This document shows, piece by piece, positions 26,213-35,062 of a DNA stretch of 64,000 nt. This DNA comes from Ramlibacter cellulosilyticus (GTDB taxonomy: Bacteria > Pseudomonadota > Gammaproteobacteria > Burkholderiales > Burkholderiaceae_C). The stretch lies in contig NZ_JACORT010000009.1 in NCBI RefSeq assembly GCF_014297465.1, forward strand, positions 186,001-250,000, in the 5' to 3' direction. The notes below the pieces were generated by a model. That model did no database searches, was not told the DNA's origin, and saw only the letters and a program-made list of their open reading frames with translations. The position numbers and the translations under genes were made by a program. Position 1 is the first letter of the stretch, and each line of letters opens with the position of its first letter.

Positions 26213-27877
26213 TCAACGAAAGTGTCGGTGCCCGCTCGCCTGCCGCAGGACGGCGTCCGCGTCCGCTGCCGCGTGCCCGCGCCATGCGACCACCTGGTCG
26301 GGCCGCACGAGCGCGAGCGGCGCTTCGTAAAGGTCGCGCAGCGCGCGTGACGGATGCCGCACCACGCGCAGGTCGAGTTGCAGCGCCGCCGCGGCCTGCG
26401 TGAACGCTTGCGCATCCGGCGCGTCCGGGCCGAGCGCGAGCAAGGTCCATTCGCGGTGGAAGCCGTCGAACAGCGAGCTTCCGTCTTCCAGCCACGCGTG
26501 CGGCGGCCGTCCGCCGGGGCACGCGGTCGGCACATACGTGTTGGCGCTGTCGGGCGGCGGGGTGCTGCCGTCGGGGACCACCAGCGGCGACCCGTCGTAG
26601 CGGCCGCCGAAGGTGACGCCGGGAATGTTGAATTCCATGCGCACGTGGGCGTCCAGGTGTTCCGAGGCAGCGGCGCGGGCGGCGTCGCCTTCCGCGCCCG
26701 GCGCTTCCAGTTCCGGGCGCGCATGGAACAGGCCCACCGAATCCGCGAAGTGGCGCGCGTACGCCGTGTTGCGCACGGCGAGCGGCTTGCGCTCGCGCTC
26801 GTAGCTGTCCAGCAGCGACGCGGGGGCCGCGCCGCGCAGCACGTGCGCGAGCTTCCAGCCGAGGTTCACCGCGTCCTCGACCGCCGTGTTGTAGCCGAGG
26901 CCACCGGTCGGCGTGAACAGGTGGACCGCATCGCCGGCGAGGAAGATGCGCCCGCGCTGGAACGACTCGGCCACCAGCGAGTGCCCCGCCGTCCACGTGC
27001 CGCACGACAGCACCTCGATCGGCAGTTCGCAGCCGACGGCCTCGCGGAACACGCGCCGCGCGTCCTCTTCCGTCCACGCGTCCGCGTTCTCGCCTTCGTG
27101 CACGGCGGCATGGAAGGCGAATTCCGAGCGGCCGTCCACCGAAGCCAGGAAGGCGCGCCGCTGCGCGTTGACCGACACGTACATCCACGCGCGCGCATGG
27201 GGCAGCACGTCGTAGAAGCCCGGCGCCCGCAGGTACACCGCGAACATCTGGCCGCCCATGAAGTCGCGCCGCACGCCGCTCGCGCCGCCCCATGGAATGC
27301 CGAGCGTGCTCCGCACGAGGCTGCGCGGGCCGTCCGCGCCCACGAGGTATTGCGCGACGACCTTCTGCACCGCCCCGCCCGCCGCGGGCTGCACCTCGGC
27401 CTCGACGTGCGTGCCGACGTCGCGGAAGGCCAGCAGCTTCCAGCCGTAGCGCACGTCGTTGCTCGCGTGCGCCTCCGCATGCCGGCGCAGCACCTGCTCC
27501 ACGTACTTCTGCGAGACGCGGTGCGGCAACTCCGCCGCGCTCCAGGACCCGCCCAGGCCCTTCACGTTGCGCACGGCCTGCGCCGCCGTGGGCAGCGACA
27601 GCCGCGCGAGCTCCCAGGCCGTGAACCGTGTGAAGTAGGCGATGTCGGTCGGATGGTCCGCCGGCAGGCCCAGCGCGCGCACCTCGTCGGCGAAGCCCAG
27701 GCGGCGGTAGTGCTCCATGGTGCGCGCCTGCGTCGCGTTCGCCTGCGGGTTGAAGGCCGTGGAAGGCTTCGCATCCACCAGCAGCGTGGGCACGCCGCGC
27801 CGCCCCAGCTCGTTGGCGAGCATCAGGCCGCAAGGGCCGCCGCCGGCGATCAGCACGTCACAGGTTGGTTCGAGCAT
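26213..27877 (-). CDS. FAD-dependent aromatic monooxygenase (PheA/TfdB/MhpA family)
   Basis: A 554-residue class A flavoprotein hydroxylase. The FAD motif is VLIAGGGPCGLMLANELG (Gly12-Gly17), the DG motif is YLVGADGPRSLVRST and the GD motif is IFLAGDAVHLFTPTGGLGYN. A C-terminal thioredoxin-like region follows from about residue 400. The ATG at 27877 follows TGGAGAT on the minus strand, and an upstream ATG at 27913 lacks a site. Beside a hydroxyquinol dioxygenase, it probably hydroxylates a phenol such as resorcinol or hydroquinone to hydroxyquinol. The exact phenol is inferred. Confidence 0.83.
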   Translation of the reverse strand: MLEPTCDVLIAGGGPCGLMLANELGRRGVPTLLVDAKPSTAFNPQANATQARTMEHYRRLGFADEVRALGLPADHPTDIAYFTRFTAWELARLSLPTAAQAVRNVKGLGGSWSAAELPHRVSQKYVEQVLRRHAEAHASNDVRYGWKLLAFRDVGTHVEAEVQPAAGGAVQKVVAQYLVGADGPRSLVRSTLGIPWGGASGVRRDFMGGQMFAVYLRAPGFYDVLPHARAWMYVSVNAQRRAFLASVDGRSEFAFHAAVHEGENADAWTEEDARRVFREAVGCELPIEVLSCGTWTAGHSLVAESFQRGRIFLAGDAVHLFTPTGGLGYNTAVEDAVNLGWKLAHVLRGAAPASLLDSYERERKPLAVRNTAYARHFADSVGLFHARPELEAPGAEGDAARAAASEHLDAHVRMEFNIPGVTFGGRYDGSPLVVPDGSTPPPDSANTYVPTACPGGRPPHAWLEDGSSLFDGFHREWTLLALGPDAPDAQAFTQAAAALQLDLRVVRHPSRALRDLYEAPLALVRPDQVVAWRGHAAADADAVLRQASGHRHFR

Positions 27878-27948
27878 CGGATCTCCAGTCACTCGCAAGC
27901 GGCGTTCGGGCACGCATTCGCACGGCCGAAGCCAGTGCCACCGCGGAA

Positions 27949-28013
27949 CCGGCTTTGCCGGGCCGCTGGTGGCGCCCCCTCGAGGGGGAGGCGCCGAAGG
28001 CGCTTCGGGGGTG
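27949..28013. repeat. Composite hairpin element downstream of the LysR gene
   Basis: It contains CCGGC-TTT-GCCGG (27949-27961) and the palindrome CCCCCTCGAGGGGG (27975-27988), which is flanked by GGCGCC on both sides (27971-27976, 27990-27995). A GAAGGCGCTTC segment follows. It ends 3 bases before the stop of the minus-strand LysR gene, so on that strand it is the immediate 3' region. I recall similar blocks as common in Comamonadaceae genomes. Confidence 0.7.
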
Positions 28014-28015
28014 GG

Positions 28016-28942
28016 TCAATATCCCCAGCGTGTCGTCCACTTGCGTTCGTACTCCATGCGGTCGAAGTGTTCTGCGATGAAATCGATGAAGGTGCGCACC
28101 TTGGCGCTCAGGTGCTTGCGGCTCGGGTACGCCAGGTTGACCGTGAGGCGCGGCAGGTCCCAGGCATCGAGCACGGGGACCAGCCGGCCCGCCACGATGT
28201 CGTCGTAGAGGATGTACGTGGGCTGCACCAGGATGCCCAGGCCTTCCAGCGCCGCGGCGCGCAGCACCTGCCCGTCGTTGGATTCCAGCACGCCGCGGAT
28301 GGCGACGGTGCTCGTCTCGCCGTCGCGCGTGAAGCGCAATTCGTGCGGGTTGTTCGCGTAGGTGTAGACCAGCAGCGCATGGCCGGCGAGGTCTTCCAGC
28401 GTGCGCGGCGTTCCCGCGCGCCCGAGGTAACCGGGAGAAGCGGCGAGGATGCGACGCGTCTCCGCGAGCCGGCGGATCGTGATGTTGGAGTCCGGCTCGT
28501 ACTCGCGCGTGCGGATCGCCACGTCGATGTTGTTGTCGATCAGGTCCAGGTAGCGGTTGGCGGTCTCGACGTGCACCGTCACGTTGGGATAGCGCCGCGT
28601 GTATTCGGGCAGCAGCGGCGCGATGTGGTGCATGGAGAACGACAGCGAGGCCGTGATCCGCAAGGTGCCGGTGGGGTTCAGCGTCGACGCGTTGACGGCC
28701 GATTCGGCGTCGTGCAGGTCGGCCAGGATGTGCTTGCTGCGGCGCAGGAACTCCTGCCCCGGCTCCGTCAGGTACAGCCGCCGCGTGTTGCGCTCCACGA
28801 GGCGCGCGCCCAGGCGCTCCTCCAGCGCCGCGAGGTGGCGGCTGGCGGCGGCGTTGGACAGGCCCAGCTCCTCCGCGGCGCGGCTCAGGCTGCCGGTCTC
28901 GGCCACCTGCACGAACAAGGCCATCTCGGTCCAGCGGTCCAA
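28016..28942 (-). CDS. LysR-type regulator of the hydroxyquinol module
   Basis: A 308-residue LysR protein. The helix-turn-helix is SLSRAAEELGLSNAAASRHL near residues 18-37, followed by RNTRRLYLTEPGQEFL. The effector domain includes LRITASLSFSMHHIAPLLPEY. The start is probably the TTG at 28942, which lies behind GGAGAC and gives the usual MDRWTEM opening. The ATG at 28924 is the alternative. It diverges from the hydroxyquinol 1,2-dioxygenase gene across 91 bases, the classic LysR layout, so it probably activates that gene. Confidence 0.88.
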   Translation of the reverse strand: MDRWTEMALFVQVAETGSLSRAAEELGLSNAAASRHLAALEERLGARLVERNTRRLYLTEPGQEFLRRSKHILADLHDAESAVNASTLNPTGTLRITASLSFSMHHIAPLLPEYTRRYPNVTVHVETANRYLDLIDNNIDVAIRTREYEPDSNITIRRLAETRRILAASPGYLGRAGTPRTLEDLAGHALLVYTYANNPHELRFTRDGETSTVAIRGVLESNDGQVLRAAALEGLGILVQPTYILYDDIVAGRLVPVLDAWDLPRLTVNLAYPSRKHLSAKVRTFIDFIAEHFDRMEYERKWTTRWGY

Positions 28943-28968
28943 GGGATGTCTCCTGCTGTCTTTGCGCG

Positions 28969-29026
28969 CCGCGGAAAACTCATTTGCCGCGGCGCCCTTT
29001 TCCAAATTATGGCCGGGCCCTAGAGT
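28969..29026 (+). promoter_or_regulatory. Operator and promoter of the hydroxyquinol dioxygenase gene
   Basis: CCGCGG (28969-28974) and CCGCGG (28987-28992) bracket AAAACTCATTTG and so form an inverted repeat. TTTTCC (28998-29003) and TAGAGT (29021-29026) are 17 bases apart. The -10 box ends 7 bases before the ATG, which implies a leaderless or nearly leaderless transcript. An alternative -10 is AATTAT at 29005. Confidence 0.5.
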
Positions 29027-29033
29027 CTGCCGC

Positions 29034-29876
29034 ATGCGCAACCTCACCCAGGACAACATCACCCAGGCCGTGATCGCCCGCTTCGCCGACACGCCGGACC
29101 CGCGGCTCAAGGAGATCATGACCAGCCTGGTGCAGCACCTGCACGCCTTCGCGCGCGAGGTGAAGCTGACCGAGGAGGAGTGGTTCCGCGGCATCGATTT
29201 CCTCACGCGCACCGGCCACATCACCGACGACAGGCGCCAGGAGTTCATCCTGCTGTCCGACACGCTGGGCCTGTCGATGCTGACCATCGCGATGAACAAC
29301 GAGAAGCCGGCGGGCTGCACCGAGTCCACCGTCTTCGGGCCCTTCTACGTGGAAGGCGCGCCGTCCTACGACCTCGGCGAAGACGTGGCGAACGGCGCGG
29401 CCGGCGTGCCCTGCGTCGTGCGCGGCACCGTGCGCGGGCTGGACGGCGAGCCGGTCCCCGGCGCCGAGATCCACGTGTGGCAGGCCGATGCCGAAGGCAA
29501 GTACGACGTGCAGCGGGAAGGGCTCGCAGGCCACCAGGCGCGCGGCGTTCTGCACGCCAACGGCAAGGGCGAATACCACTTCCGCTCCATCCTCGCCGAG
29601 GCCTACCCGATCCCGGACGACGGCCCGGTGGGCGACATGCTCAAGGCCACGAAACGCCACCCGTGGCGGCCGGCGCACCTGCACTTCATGATCCGGGCGC
29701 CGGGCTACGAGACCCTGATCACGCACGTGTTCCGCAACGGCGATCCCTACCTGGACTCGGATGCCGTGTTCGGCGTGCGCCAGTCGCTGGTCGCCGACTG
29801 GGTGAAGCAGCCGGACGGCCGGTACCTGGTGGAGTACGACTTCGTGCTCGCGCCCGCCGGCAAGGACGCGCGTTGA
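29034..29876 (+). CDS. Hydroxyquinol 1,2-dioxygenase
   Basis: A 280-residue intradiol dioxygenase. It has the N-terminal helical dimer region (LKEIMTSLVQHLHAFAREV) and the beta core with VRGTVRGLDGEPVPGAEIHV. The Fe(III) ligands are Tyr157 (KYDVQ), Tyr191 (YPIP), His215 and His217 (HLHF), at the spacing known for hydroxyquinol 1,2-dioxygenase. It opens hydroxyquinol to maleylacetate, which the reductase encoded at 18863 would reduce. Catechol 1,2-dioxygenase is a related alternative, but the monooxygenase next door and the sequence style favour hydroxyquinol. No ribosome site is evident before the ATG. Confidence 0.85.
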   Translation: MRNLTQDNITQAVIARFADTPDPRLKEIMTSLVQHLHAFAREVKLTEEEWFRGIDFLTRTGHITDDRRQEFILLSDTLGLSMLTIAMNNEKPAGCTESTVFGPFYVEGAPSYDLGEDVANGAAGVPCVVRGTVRGLDGEPVPGAEIHVWQADAEGKYDVQREGLAGHQARGVLHANGKGEYHFRSILAEAYPIPDDGPVGDMLKATKRHPWRPAHLHFMIRAPGYETLITHVFRNGDPYLDSDAVFGVRQSLVADWVKQPDGRYLVEYDFVLAPAGKDAR

Positions 29877-30193
29877 TCCGCCACGTCGTGATGTGGAACG
29901 TGCGCGGGGCGACGCGCGACGAGAAGCTCGCCAACATCGGGAAGCTGGAGGCCGCCTTCCTGGGCCTGCGCGGACGCATCCCGGGGCTGCTGCACCTGGA
30001 GGTCGGCGTCGACACGAGCGGCGTGGACTACGCCTGCGACGTGGTGCTGGTGAGCGATTTCGCTTCGCAGCAGGCGCTGGACGCCTACGCCACCCATCCC
30101 GAGCACCTGCGCGTGCGGCAGGAGCTCGGCGACCTGCGCACGGCACGCCACCAGGTCGACTACGCCGTGCCGGACGCGCCGCGTCCCGCCTGA
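29873..30193 (+). CDS. Dabb-family (stress-responsive A/B barrel) protein
   Basis: A 106-residue protein with a dimeric ferredoxin-like fold. It opens IRHVVMWNVRGATRDEKL and continues LEAAFLGLRGRIPGLLHLEVG, FASQQALDAYATHPEHLRV and HQVDYAV. The start is a TTG at 29873 overlapping the dioxygenase stop (TTGA), consistent with translational coupling. Dabb proteins include small enzymes such as cyclases and decarboxylases acting on polyketides or aromatic intermediates. Here it may handle the ring-cleavage product, but this is only inferred. Confidence 0.8.
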   Translation: MIRHVVMWNVRGATRDEKLANIGKLEAAFLGLRGRIPGLLHLEVGVDTSGVDYACDVVLVSDFASQQALDAYATHPEHLRVRQELGDLRTARHQVDYAVPDAPRPA

Positions 30194-30204
30194 AGGAGCC
30201 CGCC

Positions 30205-31548
30205 ATGCCCAACATCCTGCTCCGCGGCGCCACCATCGTCACCATGGACCGCCAGGGCGACCTGTCGCAGGGGGACCTGCTCGTGCACGGCGAGCGCATC
30301 GCGGCGATCGCCCCGGCGCTGCAGGCCGACGACGCGGAGGTGGTGGACGCCACCGGCTGCATCGTCATCCCGGGGCTGGTCAACGCGCACATGCACACGT
30401 GGCAGACCGCCCTGCGCGGCGTGGCGGCCAACTGGACGCTGCTGGAGTACTTCCAGAAGATGCACGCCGGCCTGGCCACGGCCTTCGGTCCGGAAGACCT
30501 GTTCATCGCGACGCGCATGGGCGCGCTCAACCAGCTGAACTGCGGCACGACCACGCTCGCCGACTGGTGCCACAACAACCCCACGCCGGCGCACAACGAC
30601 GCCGCCATCGAGGGCCTGCTGTCCACCGGCATCCGCGCCGCCTTCTTCCACGGCACGCCCAAACCCGACCCGAAGCCGGGCCAGGTACCGTTCTGGGAAG
30701 TGCCGCATCCGCGCGCGGAAGTCGAGCGCCTGCTGCGGGCGCACCAGGGACACGCGCTGCTGTCGATCCAGGCCGCGGTGCTCGGTCCGCACTACTCGAC
30801 GCTGGAGGTCGCGATGCACGACTTCCGCATGGCGCGCGAGCTGGGGCTGATCGCCTCGCTGCACCAGGGCGGCGGCGCGGCCCGCACGCCCGACGGCTGG
30901 GAGCGGCTGGAGGCGGCGGGCCTGCTCGGGCCCAACATCAACATCGTGCACGGCCACGCGCTGTCGGACGAGCAGCTGCAGCGCTTCTGCGAACTCGGCA
31001 TGAGCTTCTCCGCGGCCGCCGAAAGCGAGATGTCGCAGGGCCACGGCCATCCGCTGACGGGCCGGCTGCGCCGCTTCGGCCGCGCGCCCTCGCTGGGCGT
31101 GGACCTGGAGAGCGTGCTCTCGGGCGACATGCTCACGCAGGCGCGCGTGGCCCTCGGCATCCAGCGCAGCCTGGACAATGTCGCGTACCGCGCGGAGCAC
31201 GGCACGATCCCGCCGACCTCCACCATCACCACGCGCGAGGCGCTCGCCTGGGTGACCGTGGAAGGCGCGCGCATGCTGCAGCAGCTGGACCGCATCGGCA
31301 CGCTCGCGCCGGGCAAGCAGGCGGACCTGGTCGTGATCCGCGCCAGCGACCTCAACATGCAACCGGTGCACGACCCGGTGAGCAGCGTCGTGTTCCAGGC
31401 CTCGCTCGCCAACGTCGACAGCGTGATGGTGGCGGGCAAGTGGAAGAAGCGCGCAGGCCGCCTGCTCGCGGGGGATCTCGCGGGCGACCTGCGCAAGCTG
31501 CGCGCTTCGGGGCTGAAGATCACGCGGGCCATGGGGCTGGCGGGCTGA
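30205..31548 (+). CDS. Amidohydrolase-superfamily hydrolase or deaminase
   Basis: A 447-residue metal-dependent hydrolase of the cytosine deaminase/chlorohydrolase (TrzN-like) branch. The metal site begins with His62 and His64 in NAHMHTW, followed by SLHQGGG, IVHGHALSD and a late LGVDLESVLSGD. The C-terminal GTLAPGKQADLVVI is typical. The ATG at 30205 follows AAGGAG. It follows the Dabb gene by 11 bases, so it is in the same operon. Deaminated heterocycles are usual substrates, and its link to aromatic breakdown is unclear. Confidence 0.82.
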   Translation: MPNILLRGATIVTMDRQGDLSQGDLLVHGERIAAIAPALQADDAEVVDATGCIVIPGLVNAHMHTWQTALRGVAANWTLLEYFQKMHAGLATAFGPEDLFIATRMGALNQLNCGTTTLADWCHNNPTPAHNDAAIEGLLSTGIRAAFFHGTPKPDPKPGQVPFWEVPHPRAEVERLLRAHQGHALLSIQAAVLGPHYSTLEVAMHDFRMARELGLIASLHQGGGAARTPDGWERLEAAGLLGPNINIVHGHALSDEQLQRFCELGMSFSAAAESEMSQGHGHPLTGRLRRFGRAPSLGVDLESVLSGDMLTQARVALGIQRSLDNVAYRAEHGTIPPTSTITTREALAWVTVEGARMLQQLDRIGTLAPGKQADLVVIRASDLNMQPVHDPVSSVVFQASLANVDSVMVAGKWKKRAGRLLAGDLAGDLRKLRASGLKITRAMGLAG

Positions 31549-31563
31549 GGGGCGGGCCAGCGG

Positions 31564-31971
31564 TCAATAGTCCGGCGACTCTTCCGCCCGCGGCCGCCCT
31601 TCGCTCAGCCGCGACAGCAGCAGCAGCCCGCACACGATCACCAGCGTCTTCGCCAGCATCACGCGGTCGCCGAGCGGCCCCTGGGGCAGGTCCCAGCTGT
31701 TGCGCAGCAGCGGGCTGATGGCGAGGAGCACGGCGGCGAGCATGCTCGTCCAGCGCGTGTCGTCGCCGGCCAGGTGCAGGATGCCCACGCCCAGGCAGGC
31801 GGACAGCGCGATGGCCGTCCACGCCACGGGCAGCGGCGCGCCGCGCACGTGGATGAAGCCGATCACGCCCCACACGAGCGCGACGAGCGTCAGGCGCAGG
31901 GGCGACGCGACCGGGGCGCGCACGCCCTGCCGCGGCGCGGCGTCGGAAGGGAAGCAGGCGTTCGGCTCCAT
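31564..31971 (-). CDS. Small membrane protein, four predicted helices
   Basis: A 135-residue protein with four hydrophobic segments: LTLVALVWGVIGFIHV, AWTAIALSACLGVGILHL, MLAAVLLAISPLL and LVIVCGLLLLSRL. The first 20 residues are hydrophilic and cytoplasmic-like. No family was recognised. It converges with the amidohydrolase gene (16 bases between 3' ends) and lies 5 bases downstream of the DUF4148 gene, so it is likely co-transcribed with that gene. Confidence 0.65.
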   Translation of the reverse strand: MEPNACFPSDAAPRQGVRAPVASPLRLTLVALVWGVIGFIHVRGAPLPVAWTAIALSACLGVGILHLAGDDTRWTSMLAAVLLAISPLLRNSWDLPQGPLGDRVMLAKTLVIVCGLLLLSRLSEGRPRAEESPDY

Positions 31972-31976
31972 GGCGG

Positions 31977-32330
31977 TCACTCCGCGGCGGCGAGTTCCGT
32001 GGCCTGCACGCGGCTGTGGGCGGCGGCGACGCGCGCCAGGTAGCTGGAGCCGCTGTCCTCGCCGGACAGCGCCGCGACGGTGCTGCGCTCGGCCAGGAAC
32101 GCTGCCGTGGCTTCCGCGCGGGTCATCGCGCCGGAGCCGTGGGCGATCTGGTCGTAGTCGTCGGCCCAGGGGTTGACGCCCGAGCGGCGGAACTGGTGGA
32201 ATTCCTCCATCACCTGCGCCCGGGTGGCGGTGGACTGGAAGGGGTGGGGGTCCATCGTGATGTCGTCGGCGAAGGCGGTGCCGGCGGCGGCGAGGAGGGC
32301 GGCGGCGACGGTGGCGAGATAGCGGTTCAT
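31977..32330 (-). CDS. DUF4148-type secreted protein
   Basis: A 117-residue exported protein with a signal peptide (cut near TAFA). The mature part carries VMEEFHQFRRSGVNPWADDYD and MTRAEATAAFLAERS, the short repeated pattern of DUF4148 proteins that are common in Burkholderiales. The start at 32330 is preceded by GGAGAAC. An ATG 12 bases upstream (residue MENA) is possible. Its function is unknown, and the neighbouring Crp/Fnr gene upstream may control it. Confidence 0.8.
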   Translation of the reverse strand: MNRYLATVAAALLAAAGTAFADDITMDPHPFQSTATRAQVMEEFHQFRRSGVNPWADDYDQIAHGSGAMTRAEATAAFLAERSTVAALSGEDSGSSYLARVAAAHSRVQATELAAAE

Positions 32331-32422
32331 GGCGTTCTCCATCAGGGGTTGAGCTGGCGTCGGTGCGATTCCTGCGCCGACGGAAGCCATGGTGGAGAAC
32401 GAGGGCGCGAACCGCAGTGCGT

Positions 32423-33154
32423 TTACGCACCACCTTTCGCATCCGGCGCGCGGCTCCCCATGCCGCGCGCCAGGGCCTGCAAGCCCGCGGGATCGCGCAC
32501 CACCAGGGCGGCGCCGTCCTTGGCGAGCAGGCCGGACTTGACCAGCGCGGAGAGCTCGCGCGTGACCTGTTCGCGATAGCTGCTCACGCGGTGCGCCAGC
32601 TCCGCGTGCCGCGGCGCCGGCTCGATGCGCAGCGCGCCCCCGGCGCGCGCCGGCGTGCCGGCCAGGCGAAGCAGCTCCATGCACACGCGCTGCTGCACGT
32701 TGAGCGTGCTGACCTCGACGACCCGCTCGGTGAGCAGCCGCACCAGCTGGCTGAGGCGCTGGAGCACGCGTTCGTTCACCTGCCATTCCGCGCGCAGCAG
32801 CTCCCGGAAGTCGGCGGGCGACATGGAGGCGAGCAGGCCCGAGGTGAGCGCCACCACGTCGGCGGAGCGGGGGCGGCCGTCCACCGCCGCGATCTCGCCG
32901 AAGGAGGTGCCGGCGGACAGCTCGCGCAGGCTCGTCTCGCGCCCGTTGGCCGCGTAGGTGGTCACGAGCACCGTGCCGCCCACGATGAAGTGCACGTCGC
33001 GGTCCGCGTCCTCGCGCGCCACGAGGCGCTGGCCGGCCTCGTAGGGCCGCCACGCGCACTGGCGGCCGATCGCGTCCAGGCGGTCCGCGGAAAGGCCTTG
33101 CAACAGGTCGATCTGCCGCAGGCCGAGGCTGGAGGGTTGGGTCGAACTCGCCAT
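32423..33154 (-). CDS. Crp/Fnr-family transcriptional regulator
   Basis: A 243-residue protein. The cyclic-nucleotide-type domain spans about residues 15-135, with DVHFIVGGTVLVTTYAANGRE, SFGEIAAVDGRPRSADVVAL and a long dimer helix. The winged helix carries LAHRVSSYREQVTRELSAL. No cysteine cluster for an Fe-S centre is present, so it is not Fnr proper. The cNMP pocket RPRS is only partly like RxS. The ATG at 33154 begins a likely chain without the alternative upstream extension. It lies next to a hybrid kinase gene on the same strand, 53 bases apart. Confidence 0.87.
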   Translation of the reverse strand: MASSTQPSSLGLRQIDLLQGLSADRLDAIGRQCAWRPYEAGQRLVAREDADRDVHFIVGGTVLVTTYAANGRETSLRELSAGTSFGEIAAVDGRPRSADVVALTSGLLASMSPADFRELLRAEWQVNERVLQRLSQLVRLLTERVVEVSTLNVQQRVCMELLRLAGTPARAGGALRIEPAPRHAELAHRVSSYREQVTRELSALVKSGLLAKDGAALVVRDPAGLQALARGMGSRAPDAKGGA

Positions 33155-33207
33155 CGTCGCGCTCCGGCCCCCACTCTGGTGCCAAACGCGCGCGCTGGCA
33201 AGGAGGT

Positions 33208-34968
33208 TCACCCGGCGGCGAGGGCGCTGCGGATGGCCTTTCCGAGTTCGGCGGGGCCCACCGGCTTGTGCAGCAGCGGCAGCCGGGTGCGCGCGGCCTG
33301 CTCGATGCGCGCCGGGGCGGTGTCGCCCGTGATCAGCACCACGGGCAGCTCCGGTTGCAGCACCCGCAGGCGCTGCGCCGTATCGAGGCCATCCTCGCCG
33401 TCGCGCAGTCGCAGGTCGCACAGGCACAGGTCCCAGGCCTGCGCCTGGTCCTCGCCGATGGCGCTCGCCTGGCGCCAGCCGTCCGCCTCGTCCACCTCCG
33501 CGCCCCAGGCCGTGAGGAGCTCGCGCATGGAGGCGCGCACCAGCGCCTCGTCGTCGACGATCAGGATGCGGCGGTCGTGCAGGTCCGGCGCGCCGCCGCC
33601 GCGCTCCTGGGCGCGCGGCACGGCGCGCTGCGCGGCGACGTAGGGGATCCGCAGCTGGAAGGTGCTGCCGTGGCCGGCCAGCGACTCCACGCGCACCTCG
33701 CCCTGCATCAGCGCCGCGAGCCGCGCCACGATCGACAGGCCGAGCCCCAGGCCCTGCGCCTGGTCGCGCGCCTTGTTGCCCACCTGGTAGAACTCCTCGA
33801 AGACGAGGTCCAGCTGGTCGGGCGGGATGCCGATGCCGGTATCCGAGACACGGAAGACGAGGTCCTCGCCTTCGCGCGCGGCGTGCAGCGCGATGCGGCC
33901 GCGCTGCGTGAACTTGCACGCGTTGTCCAGCAGGTTGCGCAGGCAGCGCTCGACGTGCACCGGGTCGAGCACGACGCGGAGGTCCTCCGCCTGCGCCACG
34001 ATCTCGACCGGGCGGCCCGACACGAGGCGGCCCGCTTCCGTCGCCAGCCCGTCGACGAGCGCCTGCAGGGACACGGGCTGCACCGAGACCGAGACGACGC
34101 CGGCGTCCAGGCGCGAGATGTCCAGCAGGTTGTCGAGCAGCTTCTTGAGGATGTCGCTGACGGAGGCGATGTGCTGCGCCAGCGTGCGCAGCTGCGGGGT
34201 TTCCGCCGAAGCGTCCAGCACGCTGCTGAAGAGGCCCAGGGCGTGCACCGGCTGGCGCAGGTCGTGGCTGGCGCTCGCCAGGAAGCGGGACTTGGAGCGG
34301 CTCGCCTCCTCCGCCTTCTCGCGGGCGCGCTCGGTCTCCTCCTTCTCGCGCCGCAACTGCTCCACGACGCGCTCGCGCTCGAAGCGGATGAGCACCGAGC
34401 GCTCGAACACCTCCGCCAGGTGCCCCGAGAGGCGCACCATGAGCGCGCCGAAGACCAGGAGCGTCACGACGACGATCCATGCGTGGCTGCCCCCCAGCTG
34501 CGCCCAGTAGGCGATGAGGGGCGGCAAGGCGAGCGCGAGCACGTACAGGTAGCCGGTGCGGTAGGAGGCGAAGGTTGCCGCGCCCGCGGTGAGGGCAAGC
34601 AAAGAGACCACGGTGAGCGCCGCGCGCCCCTCGGCAGAAAGCCCGGAGAAGAAGGCGACCGGCAGCGCGCCGGTCCACACGCCGTTGAAGAGGGCGAAGC
34701 CGAGGTAGCGGCGCAGGGCGGCGGCATCCGCCGGTACCTTGTCGGCCAGAACGCGGCGGCTGAACGTCACGCGCAGGAACGCCGGGCCGATGTACGCCGC
34801 GATCCAGAGGACGGCGTGCCAGCGCGAAGGCCCGGAGGCGAGGACCACGCCGATCAGCAAGGCGCCCAGGAAGGTGGAGGCGGCGGCGCCCGCGGACTGC
34901 TCGGCGAGGAGGCGCACGCGCTCGCGCAGCATCGGCACGTCCTCCGCGGGACCCCCATACGACTTCAT
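33208..34968 (-). CDS. Membrane hybrid histidine kinase with C-terminal receiver
   Basis: A 586-residue sensor. About six membrane helices span residues 30-195 with no large extracytoplasmic domain. A coiled coil (REKEETERAREKAEEASRSK) leads to the dimerisation box with His235 in SASHDLRQPVHALG, then NLLDNACKFT, DTGIGIPPDQ and GLGLGLSIV of the ATPase. The receiver domain contains ILIVDDEALVRAS and the acceptor Asp518 in LCDLRLRDG. The ATG at 34968 is preceded by AAGGAG at 12 bases. The phosphoacceptor is on the same chain, and its output partner is not obvious. Confidence 0.87.
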   Translation of the reverse strand: MKSYGGPAEDVPMLRERVRLLAEQSAGAAASTFLGALLIGVVLASGPSRWHAVLWIAAYIGPAFLRVTFSRRVLADKVPADAAALRRYLGFALFNGVWTGALPVAFFSGLSAEGRAALTVVSLLALTAGAATFASYRTGYLYVLALALPPLIAYWAQLGGSHAWIVVVTLLVFGALMVRLSGHLAEVFERSVLIRFERERVVEQLRREKEETERAREKAEEASRSKSRFLASASHDLRQPVHALGLFSSVLDASAETPQLRTLAQHIASVSDILKKLLDNLLDISRLDAGVVSVSVQPVSLQALVDGLATEAGRLVSGRPVEIVAQAEDLRVVLDPVHVERCLRNLLDNACKFTQRGRIALHAAREGEDLVFRVSDTGIGIPPDQLDLVFEEFYQVGNKARDQAQGLGLGLSIVARLAALMQGEVRVESLAGHGSTFQLRIPYVAAQRAVPRAQERGGGAPDLHDRRILIVDDEALVRASMRELLTAWGAEVDEADGWRQASAIGEDQAQAWDLCLCDLRLRDGEDGLDTAQRLRVLQPELPVVLITGDTAPARIEQAARTRLPLLHKPVGPAELGKAIRSALAAG

Positions 34969-35062
34969 GCCCTCTGCGCTCCTTTGGAGCGCATTCTGGG
35001 CGGGAGGTGCGGGACGCACCTCCCCCTTTCGGGCGAGGCCCGGCCTGTGGCAACCTGCGCGC

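Noticed and set aside
23976..27833. Open frame of 1285 codons on the minus strand
   Set aside because: It runs out of frame across two well-supported genes (NfrB-like glycosyltransferase and FAD monooxygenase) and is Arg/Gly/Ala-rich. It is a GC-driven shadow.
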